Source: Bacteroidales bacterium
GTDB lineage: Bacteria > Bacteroidota > Bacteroidia > Bacteroidales > F082
Length of the DNA: 64,000 bases
Reading direction: 5' to 3'
Assembly (NCBI GenBank): GCA_015709215.1
Contig: JACCQN010000005.1
Span: 1-64,000 of the forward strand
Position numbers and translations under genes: made by a program
Notes under the pieces: model-generated
What the model saw: the letters and a program-made list of their open reading frames with translations, nothing else
Database searches by the model: none
Told to the model about the DNA's origin: nothing
In this document: positions 44,536 through 53,861 of the stretch, in pieces
Layout: the number at the start of each line of letters is the position of its first letter
Numbering within the stretch: position 1 is the stretch's first letter

Positions 44536-45372
44536 CTACATCAAGTTTAGTCTGTAACGAAGGTAAGAACTAACAAGCATGCCATATTTTGCCGGATTGG
44601 GAACCCGAATACGCTCCTTTAATAATTTTTCGGATTGAATTTTTCTTATCTTTTTGAAGAGATTGTGGTAATAAACATATGCTACATAAACGCCATAGCG
44701 CGCGCTATTTGGAAGTTTTCGGATGCCTTCAAGACCATCTTGAAAGTCTTTTTCGATATCCATTTCAATGCTTTCTTTCATTTCCTGATTGAAGTAATTC
44801 ATATCGAGATTTGGAAAATAGGTACGTCCCAGATGAAGGTGATCTGCATGCAAATCACGCAAGAAGTTTATTTTTTGAAACGCTGAACCTAAACGCATGG
44901 CTGGTGTCTTCAGTTCTTGATACATAGCTTCATCCCCCTCCGTAAACACTCTTAAACACATCAAACCAACCACTTCAGCCGAGCCAAGAATGTATTCTTC
45001 GAAAAGTTGTTGATCGTATTCCAAATCGTCCAAATCCATTTCCATGCTTTTCAGGAAGCGGTCAATCAATGGCCATTCTATATTATATTTGTTCACGGTT
45101 TCCTGAAAACTTTGCAAGATAGGATTGAGGCTTATGCCGCGTTCTATTGCCAGCACGGTATCCCGGCGAAATTCCCTGAGCAGGCTTTTTTTGTCATATT
45201 CGTGAAAAGTATCGACTATTTCATCTGCCAGACGAACAAAACCGTAAATGGCATAAATCGGATCATGATACTTTTGGTCGAAAAGTCTGATTCCCAATGA
45301 GAATGAAGTACTGTAAGCTTGCGTAGTTATTTTGCTGGCTTTGCGGGAAATGTGATCATAAAGTGCTTTCAT
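44536..45372 (-). CDS. crtB: Phytoene synthase
   Basis: This 278-residue squalene/phytoene synthase-family enzyme joins two geranylgeranyl diphosphates to phytoene. The two Asp-rich Mg-binding motifs are visible in FVRLADEIVDTFHE and INFLRDLHADHLHLGRTYFP. It begins 12 bases after the crtI stop. No geranylgeranyl diphosphate synthase is in this window. Confidence 0.93.
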   Translation of the reverse strand: MKALYDHISRKASKITTQAYSTSFSLGIRLFDQKYHDPIYAIYGFVRLADEIVDTFHEYDKKSLLREFRRDTVLAIERGISLNPILQSFQETVNKYNIEWPLIDRFLKSMEMDLDDLEYDQQLFEEYILGSAEVVGLMCLRVFTEGDEAMYQELKTPAMRLGSAFQKINFLRDLHADHLHLGRTYFPNLDMNYFNQEMKESIEMDIEKDFQDGLEGIRKLPNSARYGVYVAYVYYHNLFKKIRKIQSEKLLKERIRVPNPAKYGMLVSSYLRYRLNLM

Positions 45373-45384
45373 AGTTTGAAATAG

Positions 45385-46866
45385 TTATCGGGTAGGTTTT
45401 TGTGCTTTTTCAAGAATCTGCCTGGCAGCTACTTGCCCGGAAATAATTGCCGGGGGTACACCAGGCCCGGGAATTGTTAATTGCCCCGTATATAGTAAGT
45501 TTTTTAACTTTTTATTGAACATGGATGGTTTTAGAATAGCTGTTTGCATCAATGTGTTAGCCAAACCATACGCATTTCCTTTATAAGCATAATAATCTTT
45601 GGCAAAATCTCTGTTGGAGTACATTCTCTTGTAAATTATATCTTCTTTAAACTGGATGCCAAGTGTTTCTTCAATGCGTTTTACTGAAAAATCAAAATAA
45701 TGATTACGAACTTCATCAGTATCCTGAAGCCCGGGTGCAACAGGAATAAGGATGAACAGGTTTTCTTTCCCGGCGGGAGCTGTAGTAGGATCAGTTTGTG
45801 AAGTACAGCTTAAGTAAACAGAAGGATTTTCAGGCCATTGGGGTTGTTCATAAATTTGTTGGGCGTGCTTTTCAAAATCTTTGTTGAAAATCAGTGTATG
45901 GTGTTGCATGCCGTCCAGTTTTTTATCTATACCCAGGTAATATATCAAAGATGATGGCGACATGGTGCGCGATTCCCAATAGGATGAAGAATAGTTTCGG
46001 TATTTTTCAGGAAGTATTTTTTGCTCAATATGATGATAATCAGCACTTGCAATCACATAATCAGCTTGGTACGTTCCTTTGTCTGTTTCAACAGTTTTGA
46101 TGTTTTTGCCAGAAATATCAAAGCTTTTTACTTCTTCATTAAACCGAAAACGAACACCTTGCTCTTCTGCTAATTGCTGAAATCCTTCAATAATTTTATA
46201 CATCCCACCTTCGGGATACCAGGTTCCCAGCATCATGTCGCCATAATTCATCAGGCTGTAAAGTGCAGGGGTTTTTTCGGCTGTAGCTCCCAGAAACAAA
46301 ATTGGAAATTCTAGGATTTTGAGTAATTTGGGATGTTTAAAAAATTTACGAATGTAGCTGTGAAACGAAGTTAGTACATGCAGGCGCAGCGCTGACCGTA
46401 TGATCTTCCAGTCAGCAAATTCCAAAATACTTTTTGAGGGTTTGTAAACAAAATTTTTGATTCCTATTTCATATTTAAAGGCAGCCTCATCAAGGAATTT
46501 TTTCAGTTTATTACCACTACCTGCTTCAATACTATCAAAAAGTTGATACAAGGCTTGCGGATCTGCTGGCAGATCAACTTTATCGCCGGGGCCAAAATAG
46601 ATGGTGTAGGAAGGGTCTAGCCTGATAAGCTTGTAATAATCGGATACTTTTTTGCCGAAAAGCTCAAAAAAACGTTCGAAAACATCGGGCATCCAATACC
46701 AGCTTGGACCCATATCAAAAGTGAAGCCTGCCTCACTGAATTTTCTTGCTCTGCCTCCAGCCATATCATGTTTCTCAATCACTTCAACTTCAAACCCGTC
46801 TCTGGCTAAAACGGCGGCAGCCGAAAGTCCTGAAAACCCGGCTCCAATGATAATAACTTTTTTCAT
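45385..46866 (-). CDS. crtI: Phytoene desaturase
   Basis: This 493-residue FAD-dependent CrtI introduces the conjugated double bonds to form lycopene. The N-terminal dinucleotide motif is KVIIIGAGFSGLSAAAVLAR, with ARKFSEAGFTFDMGPSWYWM following. The C-terminal CrtI signature is LYTGQLTIPGPGVPPAIISG. ATG 46866 is chosen because the FAD motif starts right after it; the 13 codons further upstream are not family-like. It is the first gene of the crt operon. No TAnnTTTG was found upstream. Confidence 0.93.
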   Translation of the reverse strand: MKKVIIIGAGFSGLSAAAVLARDGFEVEVIEKHDMAGGRARKFSEAGFTFDMGPSWYWMPDVFERFFELFGKKVSDYYKLIRLDPSYTIYFGPGDKVDLPADPQALYQLFDSIEAGSGNKLKKFLDEAAFKYEIGIKNFVYKPSKSILEFADWKIIRSALRLHVLTSFHSYIRKFFKHPKLLKILEFPILFLGATAEKTPALYSLMNYGDMMLGTWYPEGGMYKIIEGFQQLAEEQGVRFRFNEEVKSFDISGKNIKTVETDKGTYQADYVIASADYHHIEQKILPEKYRNYSSSYWESRTMSPSSLIYYLGIDKKLDGMQHHTLIFNKDFEKHAQQIYEQPQWPENPSVYLSCTSQTDPTTAPAGKENLFILIPVAPGLQDTDEVRNHYFDFSVKRIEETLGIQFKEDIIYKRMYSNRDFAKDYYAYKGNAYGLANTLMQTAILKPSMFNKKLKNLLYTGQLTIPGPGVPPAIISGQVAARQILEKAQKPTR

Positions 46867-46966
46867 AATGGTTTTGTTTAAGAATTTATGTAAAAGATTA
46901 AACAAGATTTGAAGTTTTTTGTTCAGGAGATTAAGATTGTTTTTTTAAGCTTCTAAAAATAAGTCA

Positions 46967-46981
46967 ATTACATTTTGTAAT
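46967..46981. promoter_or_regulatory. Palindrome ATTACA-TTT-TGTAAT in the crtI / thioredoxin-like divergent region
   Basis: Perfect 6-base arms with a 3-base spacer, about 100 bases before crtI and 45 before the -7 element of the opposite gene. It could be a dimeric regulator operator. No regulator gene lies nearby, and the match may be chance in an AT-rich region. Confidence 0.35.
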
Positions 46982-46988
46982 GTTTTAG

Positions 46989-47019
46989 TTGATTTTTGAT
47001 ATTGTATGTTGTAAATTTG
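46989..47019 (+). promoter_or_regulatory. Promoter for the secreted thioredoxin-like gene
   Basis: TTG, 20 bases, TAAATTTG (47012-47019), exact -7 match; 50 bases before the ATG. Confidence 0.65.
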
Positions 47020-47069
47020 GGCTGATCAACCGGAATTAAGTTCAGCTTCCCTCCAAATATTAAAATAAA

Positions 47070-47594
47070 ATGAAATGCTTCATTATTACACTGTTAAGTG
47101 TTTTTTCAGTGTCATTACTTCAGGCACAACAGCAAAAAACAGATTTCTCAGAGATTAGCCTGAGGGATGCAAATGAGAGTAAAGTTTTGGTTTCAGACCT
47201 GCTAAAGCTTAACAAGGCAAACTTGCTTGTTTTTTTTAGGTTGGATGATGGGAAATCTTGTGCATTAGTAAACGAGCTTTATGAAGCTGCGATGGAATCG
47301 CTTCACGACATGGATTTTCAGCTTATTACAGTTATTGAAACTTCAACCTCAATGGCTCAGCTCGAACAAAGTTATCTGCGGGCTAATGCGCCTGAAGTGA
47401 AATGTTTTACTGATGAAAATGGGGTTCTGAAGCGCCATTTGGCTATTACAGAACTCCCTTACTCTATACTTTTTAATTCTGATGGAGTTAAAGTATGCAG
47501 CCAGCGTGGTTATTGCGTCGATGCCAGTGAGCAGTTGTGCCGGAAGGTTCGTACTTATTTGTCGGAAATGGATCAGCTTAATTTAGTGAAATAA
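47070..47594 (+). CDS. Secreted thioredoxin-fold protein lacking the CxxC pair
   Basis: This 174-residue protein has the signal peptide IITLLSVFSVSLLQAQ. The fold is thioredoxin/TlpA-like: LNKANLLVFFRLDDGKSCAL lies where FWATWCxPC would be, and ITELPYSILFNSDGVKVCSQ carries the cis-Pro position. Only one Cys remains at the active-site loop, with further Cys residues later. Redox activity by the classical mechanism is therefore unlikely. It is divergent from crtI and has its own promoter. Confidence 0.6.
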   Translation: MKCFIITLLSVFSVSLLQAQQQKTDFSEISLRDANESKVLVSDLLKLNKANLLVFFRLDDGKSCALVNELYEAAMESLHDMDFQLITVIETSTSMAQLEQSYLRANAPEVKCFTDENGVLKRHLAITELPYSILFNSDGVKVCSQRGYCVDASEQLCRKVRTYLSEMDQLNLVK

Positions 47595-47614
47595 ATTGCT
47601 GATTGTTTTTCATT

Positions 47615-47622
47615 TATATTTG
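47615..47622 (+). promoter_or_regulatory. -7 promoter element for the cation/proton antiporter
   Basis: TATATTTG, exact TAnnTTTG, 50 bases before the ATG. Confidence 0.65.
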
Positions 47623-47671
47623 CCGTCTCGAAAAGAGATTTTTTTAACGGTATCTCCTTTTTTGATCAAAT

Positions 47672-49090
47672 ATGGATGATTCAATAAACATTGCAGTCAC
47701 TGTTGTAGGTGTTGGATTGCTTGTATTTCTGGCACATGTTTTTGCTGAGGTTTTTAGCCGTAAACGTGTTCCGGATGTTTTGTTGCTCATATTAATAGGA
47801 CTGGCAATTGGTCCGCTCTTGGGAATTGTAACGCCTGGTCATCTGGGATTGGTTGGGCCGGTTTTTACGACAATTACCTTGGTTACCATATTGTTCGAGG
47901 GAGGAACGGAGCTTAAATATGATACCTTACGTCATTCTCTCAGAGGCACAACCTTACTAACATTTCTTAATTTTTTTGCAACGCTAATTGTTATTGGGTT
48001 TTTAGCCTGGTTATTTCTCGACTTGGAACCTCTAGTTGCTTTTATGTTAGGCGCAATAATCGGAGGAACTTCATCGGCTGTTGTAATTCCGCTTGTGAGG
48101 CAACTAAATATCTCAAACAACAGCAGAACCATTCTCATCCTTGAATCCGCCTTTAGCGACGTGCTTTGCATCGTTTTCGCTCTTGCTTTTATTGAGGCTG
48201 CTCAGCTTGGTCAGATTCAGGTAGGAACAACAATTGGTCAGATATTAGCCAGTTTTATCCTGGCTTCAATAATGGGATTGATAGGTGCGTTTTTTTGGTC
48301 GGTTGTGCTGCATAAAATCCGGAATATTAAAAACTCAATTTTTACTACACCTGCTTTTGTTTTTATCATTTATGGATTGAGTGAGCTGCTGGGTTATAGC
48401 GGAGCCATTAGTGCATTGGCTTTTGGAATTGGTTTGGCAAATACCGATTTGATCAAAGGAACAGCTTTGAGTAAGTTCTTTACTAAAGAACCTGACTCGC
48501 TCAACGAAACTGAACGCATTCTTTTTGGTGAAGCTGTTTTCCTACTCAAAACATTTTTCTTTGTTTATATAGGTGTCTCCATGCAATTAACTGAATGGGT
48601 GCCCATTTTAATTGGTTTTGTGATTACACTCATATTGTATCTGATTCGAATTCCGATTGTGCGAGCTTCCATGCCTATTTCGGATGTAAATAACCCAAAT
48701 CAGGATTTGATATTTATGTCGTCTATCGTTCCCAAAGGTTTGGCGGCTGCTGTTTTAGCAACTATTCCTATGCAGCAGGGCATTGCTGGGGGTGAGTTGA
48801 TAAAAGATATTGTGTTTTCAGTAATTCTTTTCAGCATTGTTTTTACTTCTGTTTTGATTCCTTTGATCGAAAAGTCGGAGGGTTTACGCAATTTTTACAC
48901 AAATTCGTTAAACTTTAATAGGTGGATCAGAGAAAAAATTCAGTATTACCAACAGAAAAGAGCCCAAAAAAAAGCTACTAAACCAGTAGAAGGTTCAAGC
49001 AAAAGGAAGCCGGAATCAAGCGATGAAATAGTTTCCGAAACAGCTCCTAATGAGCAGAAAAAAAAAGATTCTGCAAATGAAGTTGTTTAG
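47672..49090 (+). CDS. Cation:proton antiporter (CPA1/NhaP-like)
   Basis: This 472-residue inner-membrane protein has about 12-13 helices in the Na_H_Exchanger layout. Examples are RVPDVLLLILIGLAIGPLLG, ITLVTILFEGGTELKYDTL and AFMLGAIIGGTSSAVVIPLV. SAFSDVLCIVFALAFIEAAQ holds the membrane Asp, and LKTFFFVYIGVSMQL follows. The last 55 residues are a hydrophilic, Lys/Glu-rich cytoplasmic tail (KRAQKKATKPVEGSSKRKPE). The ion (Na+ or K+) cannot be told from sequence. Confidence 0.85.
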   Translation: MDDSINIAVTVVGVGLLVFLAHVFAEVFSRKRVPDVLLLILIGLAIGPLLGIVTPGHLGLVGPVFTTITLVTILFEGGTELKYDTLRHSLRGTTLLTFLNFFATLIVIGFLAWLFLDLEPLVAFMLGAIIGGTSSAVVIPLVRQLNISNNSRTILILESAFSDVLCIVFALAFIEAAQLGQIQVGTTIGQILASFILASIMGLIGAFFWSVVLHKIRNIKNSIFTTPAFVFIIYGLSELLGYSGAISALAFGIGLANTDLIKGTALSKFFTKEPDSLNETERILFGEAVFLLKTFFFVYIGVSMQLTEWVPILIGFVITLILYLIRIPIVRASMPISDVNNPNQDLIFMSSIVPKGLAAAVLATIPMQQGIAGGELIKDIVFSVILFSIVFTSVLIPLIEKSEGLRNFYTNSLNFNRWIREKIQYYQQKRAQKKATKPVEGSSKRKPESSDEIVSETAPNEQKKKDSANEVV

Positions 49091-49113
49091 TTTAAAAAAT
49101 AGTTTTATTTTTG
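49083..49113 (+). promoter_or_regulatory. Promoter for rpsO
   Basis: TTG, 20 bases, TATTTTTG (49106-49113), overlapping the end of the antiporter gene and 28 bases before the rpsO ATG. Confidence 0.7.
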
Positions 49114-49141
49114 CAGCCCAAAAAATCGAAAAGAAGTAGCT

Positions 49142-49411
49142 ATGTATTTAACAGCTGAAAAGAAGACAGAAATTTTTAACGAGTACGGTAGCAAGGCTGC
49201 TGATACTGGTTCAGCAGAGGGTCAGATTGCTTTATTTACCTTCCGTATCAAGCATCTTACCGAGCACATGAAGGAGAACAAAAAAGACCTTTCAACAATG
49301 CGTTCGCTGGTTCGTATGGTAGGTAAAAGAAGGAAACTTCTCGATTATTTAAAGAAAAAAGATATTGAAAGATACCGGGAAATCATCAAAAAGCTAGGTA
49401 TCAGAAAATAA
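49142..49411 (+). CDS. rpsO: Ribosomal protein S15
   Basis: This 89-residue 30S protein binds 16S rRNA helices. The S15 signature region is DTGSAEGQIALFTFRIKHLT, with MRSLVRMVGKRRKLLDYLKK and a normal C-terminus. Adjacent pnp is the classic rpsO-pnp arrangement; a hairpin terminator lies between them. Confidence 0.96.
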   Translation: MYLTAEKKTEIFNEYGSKAADTGSAEGQIALFTFRIKHLTEHMKENKKDLSTMRSLVRMVGKRRKLLDYLKKKDIERYREIIKKLGIRK

Positions 49412-49433
49412 TCCTGATCCTGATGTAGGTCCG

Positions 49434-49465
49434 AAAAAAGGCAATTTACTTGATTGCCTTTTTTT
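49434..49465 (+). terminator. Intrinsic terminator between rpsO and pnp
   Basis: A perfect stem AAAAAAGGCAAT/ATTGCCTTTTTT with a 7-base loop. It probably lowers pnp readthrough; no separate TAnnTTTG was seen before pnp. Confidence 0.85.
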
Positions 49466-49512
49466 GTATTTAAAAAGCCTGATCCCAAACGAATTACATT
49501 TAAAGAAAATAT

Positions 49513-51663
49513 ATGAGTCCCAAAGGAATTACACAAACGATTGAAATGGCTGACGGAACGGTTATTACGATCGAAACCGGCAAGCTGGCCAAACAAGCAC
49601 ACGGTGCAGTAGTAGTAAAAACAGGAAAAACAATGTTGTTGGCTACAGTTGTTTCGGCTAAAGAGGCAAGAGAAGATGTAGATTTTTTACCACTTTCTGT
49701 TGATTATAAAGAAAAATATGCTGCTACCGGTAAATTTCCGGGTGGTTTTTTTAAGCGCGAAGGACGTCCTTCAGACTATGAAGTTTTGATCTCAAGATTA
49801 GTTGACAGGGCTTTACGACCACTTTTTCCGGACGATTATCACGCTGAAACACAGGTTTTGATAAACTTGATTTCTGGCGAAAATGATGTTGCACCTGATG
49901 CATTTGCTGCTTTAGCTGCTTCTGCGGCTTTATCAGTTTCTGATATTCCTTTCAACGGACCTATATCGGAAGTGCGCATAGCTCGAATCAATGGCGAGTT
50001 TGTTGTAAATCCTTTATTCAGTGCTTTGGAAGATGCAGATTTGGATTTGATGGTTGCTGCTAGCAAAGATAATATCATGATGGTTGAGGGTGAATCAAAA
50101 GAGGTTTCAGAAACTGTTATGCTTCAAGCACTTAAAATTGCTCACGAAGCTATAAAAGTACAGTGTGAAGCACAGATTGAACTGGCTGCTAAAGTTGAAT
50201 CGGCTCAACAAAAACGTGAATATTCGCATGAAACTAATGATGATGAATTGCGTGAGGCTATTCAGGAATTTGCTTACCAGCCCTGCTATCAAATAGCTTT
50301 GCAAGGCAATCCTAACAAACATGAAAGATCTGAAGCGTTTGCATCTGTTTTGGAAGATTTTATGTCACGTTTCTCCGAAGAAGAACAGGAGGACAAGTTG
50401 ATGCTGGCCAAGCGTTATTTCCACGAAGTGGAGAAAAAAGCTGTTCGAGCTGTTATTTTGAACGAGCGCACTCGCCTCGATGGTCGAGCGTTGGATGAAA
50501 TTCGTCCGATTTGGTCTGAGGTTGATTATTTGCCTTCGGCACATGGTTCGGCTATTTTTACCCGTGGAGAGACTCAAGCTCTGGTTACCATTACACTTGG
50601 AACAAAAATGGATGAGCAAACCATTGATGGTGCTGTTTTGGAAGGCAAATCCAATTTTATGCTACATTACAACTTCCCCAGCTTTTCAACTGGCGAAGTA
50701 AAACCATTCCGGGGAGTAAGTCGTCGCGAAGTGGGTCATGGTAATTTAGCAGAAAGAGCTCTTAAACCGATGATTCCAGGCGTTGATGAAAATCCCTACA
50801 CCATTCGTGTTGTTTCCGATATTCTGGAATCAAACGGTTCGTCTTCTATGGCCACTGTGTGTGGTGGTACTTTGGCGCTTATGGATGCCGGTGTTAAAAT
50901 CAAAAAACCAGTTGCCGGTATTGCAATGGGTTTGATTACCGAGCCAGGCAATAATAAGTATGCTGTGTTGTCTGATATTCTTGGTGATGAGGACCATCTT
51001 GGTGATATGGACTTTAAAGTAACCGGTACTGCTGATGGGATTACAGCCTGCCAAATGGATATCAAAGTCGACGGGCTTTCATTTGAGGTGTTGGAAGAAG
51101 CTCTTGAGCAAGCTCGCAAAGGCCGTCTTCATATTTTGAGTGAAATGGCTAAAACCATTACCGAACCTCGTGAAGATTATAAAGAACATGTTCCGCGTAT
51201 TGAGAAAATGGTTGTGGATAAAGAGTTTATTGGTGCTATTATCGGGCCTGGAGGGAAAATAATTCAGGAGATGCAGCGCGAGACCAATACTACCATTGTA
51301 ATCGAAGAAAAAGGCGAGTATGGAATGATTGATATTGTTTCGGCAGATAAAGATTCTATTGAAGCTGTAAAAGCACGTATTCGTGCAATTGTTGCTATTC
51401 CTGAGGTAGGAGAGATTTACCTGGGTACTGTTAAAACTATCACTCCGTTTGGTGCTTTTGTTGAAGTGCTGCCCGGAAAAGATGGTTTGTTGCACATTTC
51501 GGAGATTGAGTGGCGCCGACTCGACACGGTAGAAAGTGTGCTTAAAGTAGGGGATAAAATTAAAGTGAAATTGATTGGTATTGATCCTAAGACTAATAAG
51601 ATGAAACTTTCCCGAAAAGTGCTCCTTCCACGTCCCGAAGGTGATGGTAAACGAAACAATTAA
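49513..51663 (+). CDS. pnp: Polyribonucleotide nucleotidyltransferase (PNPase)
   Basis: This 716-residue 3'-to-5' phosphorolytic exoribonuclease has two RNase PH domains (first: [20 protein letters not shown]; second: [16 protein letters not shown] and [20 protein letters not shown]). A KH domain follows ([20 protein letters not shown]) and then an S1 domain ([20 protein letters not shown]). Length and domain order are normal. rpoD follows after 37 bases. Confidence 0.96.
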   Translation: MSPKGITQTIEMADGTVITIETGKLAKQAHGAVVVKTGKTMLLATVVSAKEAREDVDFLPLSVDYKEKYAATGKFPGGFFKREGRPSDYEVLISRLVDRALRPLFPDDYHAETQVLINLISGENDVAPDAFAALAASAALSVSDIPFNGPISEVRIARINGEFVVNPLFSALEDADLDLMVAASKDNIMMVEGESKEVSETVMLQALKIAHEAIKVQCEAQIELAAKVESAQQKREYSHETNDDELREAIQEFAYQPCYQIALQGNPNKHERSEAFASVLEDFMSRFSEEEQEDKLMLAKRYFHEVEKKAVRAVILNERTRLDGRALDEIRPIWSEVDYLPSAHGSAIFTRGETQALVTITLGTKMDEQTIDGAVLEGKSNFMLHYNFPSFSTGEVKPFRGVSRREVGHGNLAERALKPMIPGVDENPYTIRVVSDILESNGSSSMATVCGGTLALMDAGVKIKKPVAGIAMGLITEPGNNKYAVLSDILGDEDHLGDMDFKVTGTADGITACQMDIKVDGLSFEVLEEALEQARKGRLHILSEMAKTITEPREDYKEHVPRIEKMVVDKEFIGAIIGPGGKIIQEMQRETNTTIVIEEKGEYGMIDIVSADKDSIEAVKARIRAIVAIPEVGEIYLGTVKTITPFGAFVEVLPGKDGLLHISEIEWRRLDTVESVLKVGDKIKVKLIGIDPKTNKMKLSRKVLLPRPEGDGKRNN

Positions 51664-51700
51664 TGATAATTTGCGTAAAAAGCCAAATAAAGCATAAAGC

Positions 51701-52564
51701 ATGAGGCAACTAAAGATAACTAAACAGGTTACGAACAGGGAAACTGCTTCACTTGACAAGTATCTTCAGGAGATTGGTAAGGTTGAACTTATCACGGCAG
51801 ATGAAGAAGTAGCCTTGGCTCAGCGCATTAAACAAGGAGATCGCATTGCGCTGGAGAAACTCACCAAAGCCAATCTTCGTTTTGTGGTGTCAGTATCAAA
51901 ACAATATCAAAATCAAGGTCTTAGTCTTCCTGATTTGATTAATGAAGGCAATCTCGGATTGATAAAAGCAGCACAGCGTTTTGATGAAACCAGAGGTTTT
52001 AAATTTATCTCTTACGCAGTGTGGTGGATTCGACAATCCATTCTTCAGGCTTTGGCCGAACAATCGCGTATTGTAAGGCTTCCGCTCAACAAAATTGGAT
52101 CGATCAATAAAATCAACAAGGCTTATGCTCGTTTGGAGCAGGAATACGAGCGTGAACCTAATGCTGAAGAAATTGCCGATATTCTCGAAATTACTGAAAA
52201 TGAAGTAAAAGAATCTATGAAAAATGCCGGACGGCACGTTTCAATGGATGCACCGCTCATTCAGGACGAAGAGAATAATATGTATGATGTGCTTAAAAGT
52301 GATGAGGCACCAACGCCTGAAACAGAGTTGTTGTATGAATCGCTTCGCAAAGAGATTGATCGTGCTATTTCAACACTCACACAGCGTGAAGCTGATGTGA
52401 TCAGGTTGTATTTTGGTCTCAACGGCAGTCATCCTATGACGCTTGAAGAAATAGGTGAAAAATTTGATCTAACGCGCGAACGTGTGCGTCAAATTAAAGA
52501 GAAAGCTATCCGAAGACTAAAACATACAAGCAGAAGCAAGATTCTGAAAAGTTATCTTGGTTAA
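51701..52564 (+). CDS. rpoD: Primary sigma factor, Bacteroidota type (RpoD/sigma-ABfr)
   Basis: This 287-residue sigma-70 family protein lacks region 1.1 and the non-conserved insert, as usual in the phylum. Region 1.2: [20 protein letters not shown]. Region 2: [12 protein letters not shown]-like block ([20 protein letters not shown]) and [20 protein letters not shown]. Region 3: [20 protein letters not shown]. Region 4: [20 protein letters not shown]-type helix-turn-helix ([20 protein letters not shown]). It directs transcription from TAnnTTTG promoters. A clear terminator follows. Confidence 0.95.
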   Translation: MRQLKITKQVTNRETASLDKYLQEIGKVELITADEEVALAQRIKQGDRIALEKLTKANLRFVVSVSKQYQNQGLSLPDLINEGNLGLIKAAQRFDETRGFKFISYAVWWIRQSILQALAEQSRIVRLPLNKIGSINKINKAYARLEQEYEREPNAEEIADILEITENEVKESMKNAGRHVSMDAPLIQDEENNMYDVLKSDEAPTPETELLYESLRKEIDRAISTLTQREADVIRLYFGLNGSHPMTLEEIGEKFDLTRERVRQIKEKAIRRLKHTSRSKILKSYLG

Positions 52565-52570
52565 GTTTTT

Positions 52571-52597
52571 AAAGCACCTAAGGGTGCTTTTTTTATT
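52571..52597 (+). terminator. Intrinsic terminator of rpoD
   Basis: Stem AAAGCACC/GGTGCTTT with a 4-base loop and a run of T, seven bases after the stop. Confidence 0.9.
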
Positions 52598-52612
52598 TTT
52601 GTTGTGCCGTAG

Positions 52613-52620
52613 TATTTTTG
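52613..52620 (+). promoter_or_regulatory. -7 promoter element for rpe
   Basis: TATTTTTG, exact. A second copy at 52594-52601 overlaps the rpoD terminator tail; the closer one fits the ATG at 52641. Confidence 0.6.
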
Positions 52621-52640
52621 TCAATCCATAAATCTTAATT

Positions 52641-53294
52641 ATGAACCGTTTACTTGCTCCTTCACTTTTGTCAGCTGATTTTCTAAATCTGGAAAAAGAG
52701 ATTGACATGATCAATGCCAGCGAGGCCGACTGGTTTCATCTTGATATAATGGATGGCGTTTTTGTTCCAAATATATCGTTTGGGTTGCCTGTTGTTGATG
52801 CAATAAAACGTAAAGCAAAAAAGCCGCTTGATGTGCATTTGATGATAGTAGAGCCCGATCGTTATGTTGATGCTTTTCGGAACGCCGGTGCTGATATCCT
52901 TTCTGTTCAATATGAGGCATGTACGCATTTGCATCGTGTTTTGCAGCAAATTCGCAATGCAGGTATGAAAGCCGGAGTTGTCTTAAATCCGCACACACCT
53001 GTTCTCCTGCTCACTGATATTTTGGCCTATGCCGATTTAGTGCTGGTCATGTCAGTAAACCCGGGTTTTGGCGGACAAAAATTTATTCCGGAAACTTTTA
53101 ATAAAATTGTTGAATTGAGATCTATGATCGACAAAAGGGGACTAGAAGTATTGATTGAAGTAGATGGTGGAGTAAATATTTCCAATGCTAATCAGCTTTA
53201 TAAAGCGGGTGCAGATGTTTTGGTTGCCGGTAATGCTGTTTTTAAGTCAGAAAATCCCACGGAAACGATTAGAAATTTAAAAAAGATTGCATAA
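52641..53294 (+). CDS. rpe: Ribulose-phosphate 3-epimerase
   Basis: This 217-residue TIM-barrel enzyme of the pentose phosphate pathway starts LLAPSLLSADFLNLEKEIDM. WFHLDIMDGVFVPNISFG holds metal-binding His and Asp. LDVHLMIVEPDRY, VLVMSVNPGFGGQKFIPETF and IEVDGGVN complete the active site. Length is normal. Confidence 0.95.
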   Translation: MNRLLAPSLLSADFLNLEKEIDMINASEADWFHLDIMDGVFVPNISFGLPVVDAIKRKAKKPLDVHLMIVEPDRYVDAFRNAGADILSVQYEACTHLHRVLQQIRNAGMKAGVVLNPHTPVLLLTDILAYADLVLVMSVNPGFGGQKFIPETFNKIVELRSMIDKRGLEVLIEVDGGVNISNANQLYKAGADVLVAGNAVFKSENPTETIRNLKKIA

Positions 53295-53317
53295 GACTAA
53301 TTACTTAGTTAGCTTTG
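53287..53317 (+). promoter_or_regulatory. Promoter for the receiver-domain gene
   Basis: TTG, 20 bases, TAGCTTTG (53310-53317), 29 bases before the ATG at 53346. Confidence 0.6.
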
Positions 53318-53345
53318 TAGTGAGAATAACCATATCCCGCATCCA

Positions 53346-53816
53346 ATGATTTTTGCTGCTTTTATTCATGCAGGCACTGATAGCACTGGCAAGCCGAAAG
53401 CTTCCGATTTTGTATCGGGAGCTGATAAAACTAACAGTTTCAAAGATGCTTTTATTGGAAAGAAAATATTAATTGTTGAGGATATCTCATCAAATTTTCA
53501 GTTGTTAGAAGCCTTTTTGGCACCAACCGGAGTGTCCCTTATACATAAAATTGATGGTGAAAGTGCCTTTAAAGCTTTTCAGGATAATCCTAACTTTGAT
53601 TTGATTTTGATGGATATCCGCCTGCCGGATATAAGCGGTTTGTTGATTACTAAAATGATTCGTGAAGTTTCGTCCGACGTTCCTATCATTGCCCAAACGG
53701 CTTATGCGCTTCACACCGATCGAATCCAGTGTTTGGCAGCCGGTTGTAACGATTATATTGCAAAACCAATTCGCAGAAATGATTTATTGAGTATTATCAG
53801 TAAATACCTTTCCTGA
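53346..53816 (+). CDS. Stand-alone response-regulator receiver protein
   Basis: This 156-residue protein has a 35-residue unrelated N-terminal extension, then one receiver domain (about 38-155). The acidic pair is in KKILIVEDISSNFQLLEAFL, the phospho-acceptor Asp in FDLILMDIRLPDISG, the Thr/Ala switch near PIIAQTAYAL, and the Lys in NDYIAKPIRRNDLL. No output domain follows. The sequence resembles receiver domains of hybrid kinases. No kinase is adjacent; the degenerate kinase at 30228 is 23 kb away. The N-terminal extension is accepted because the promoter is just upstream. Confidence 0.8.
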   Translation: MIFAAFIHAGTDSTGKPKASDFVSGADKTNSFKDAFIGKKILIVEDISSNFQLLEAFLAPTGVSLIHKIDGESAFKAFQDNPNFDLILMDIRLPDISGLLITKMIREVSSDVPIIAQTAYALHTDRIQCLAAGCNDYIAKPIRRNDLLSIISKYLS

Positions 53817-53839
53817 TCCTCCTAAAACCCTTATTTTTG
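53809..53839 (+). promoter_or_regulatory. Promoter for pepD
   Basis: TTTC, 19 bases, TATTTTTG (53832-53839), 23 bases before the ATG at 53862. Confidence 0.65.
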
Positions 53840-53861
53840 TGCTTCATCAAAAATTAGAAGC

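Noticed and set aside
46867-46905. Longer start for crtI
   Set aside because: The FAD motif begins directly after ATG 46866; the extension has no family resemblance.
51079-51759. 226-residue minus-strand open frame
   Set aside because: Lies inside pnp and rpoD on the opposite strand; its composition is that of an antisense shadow.
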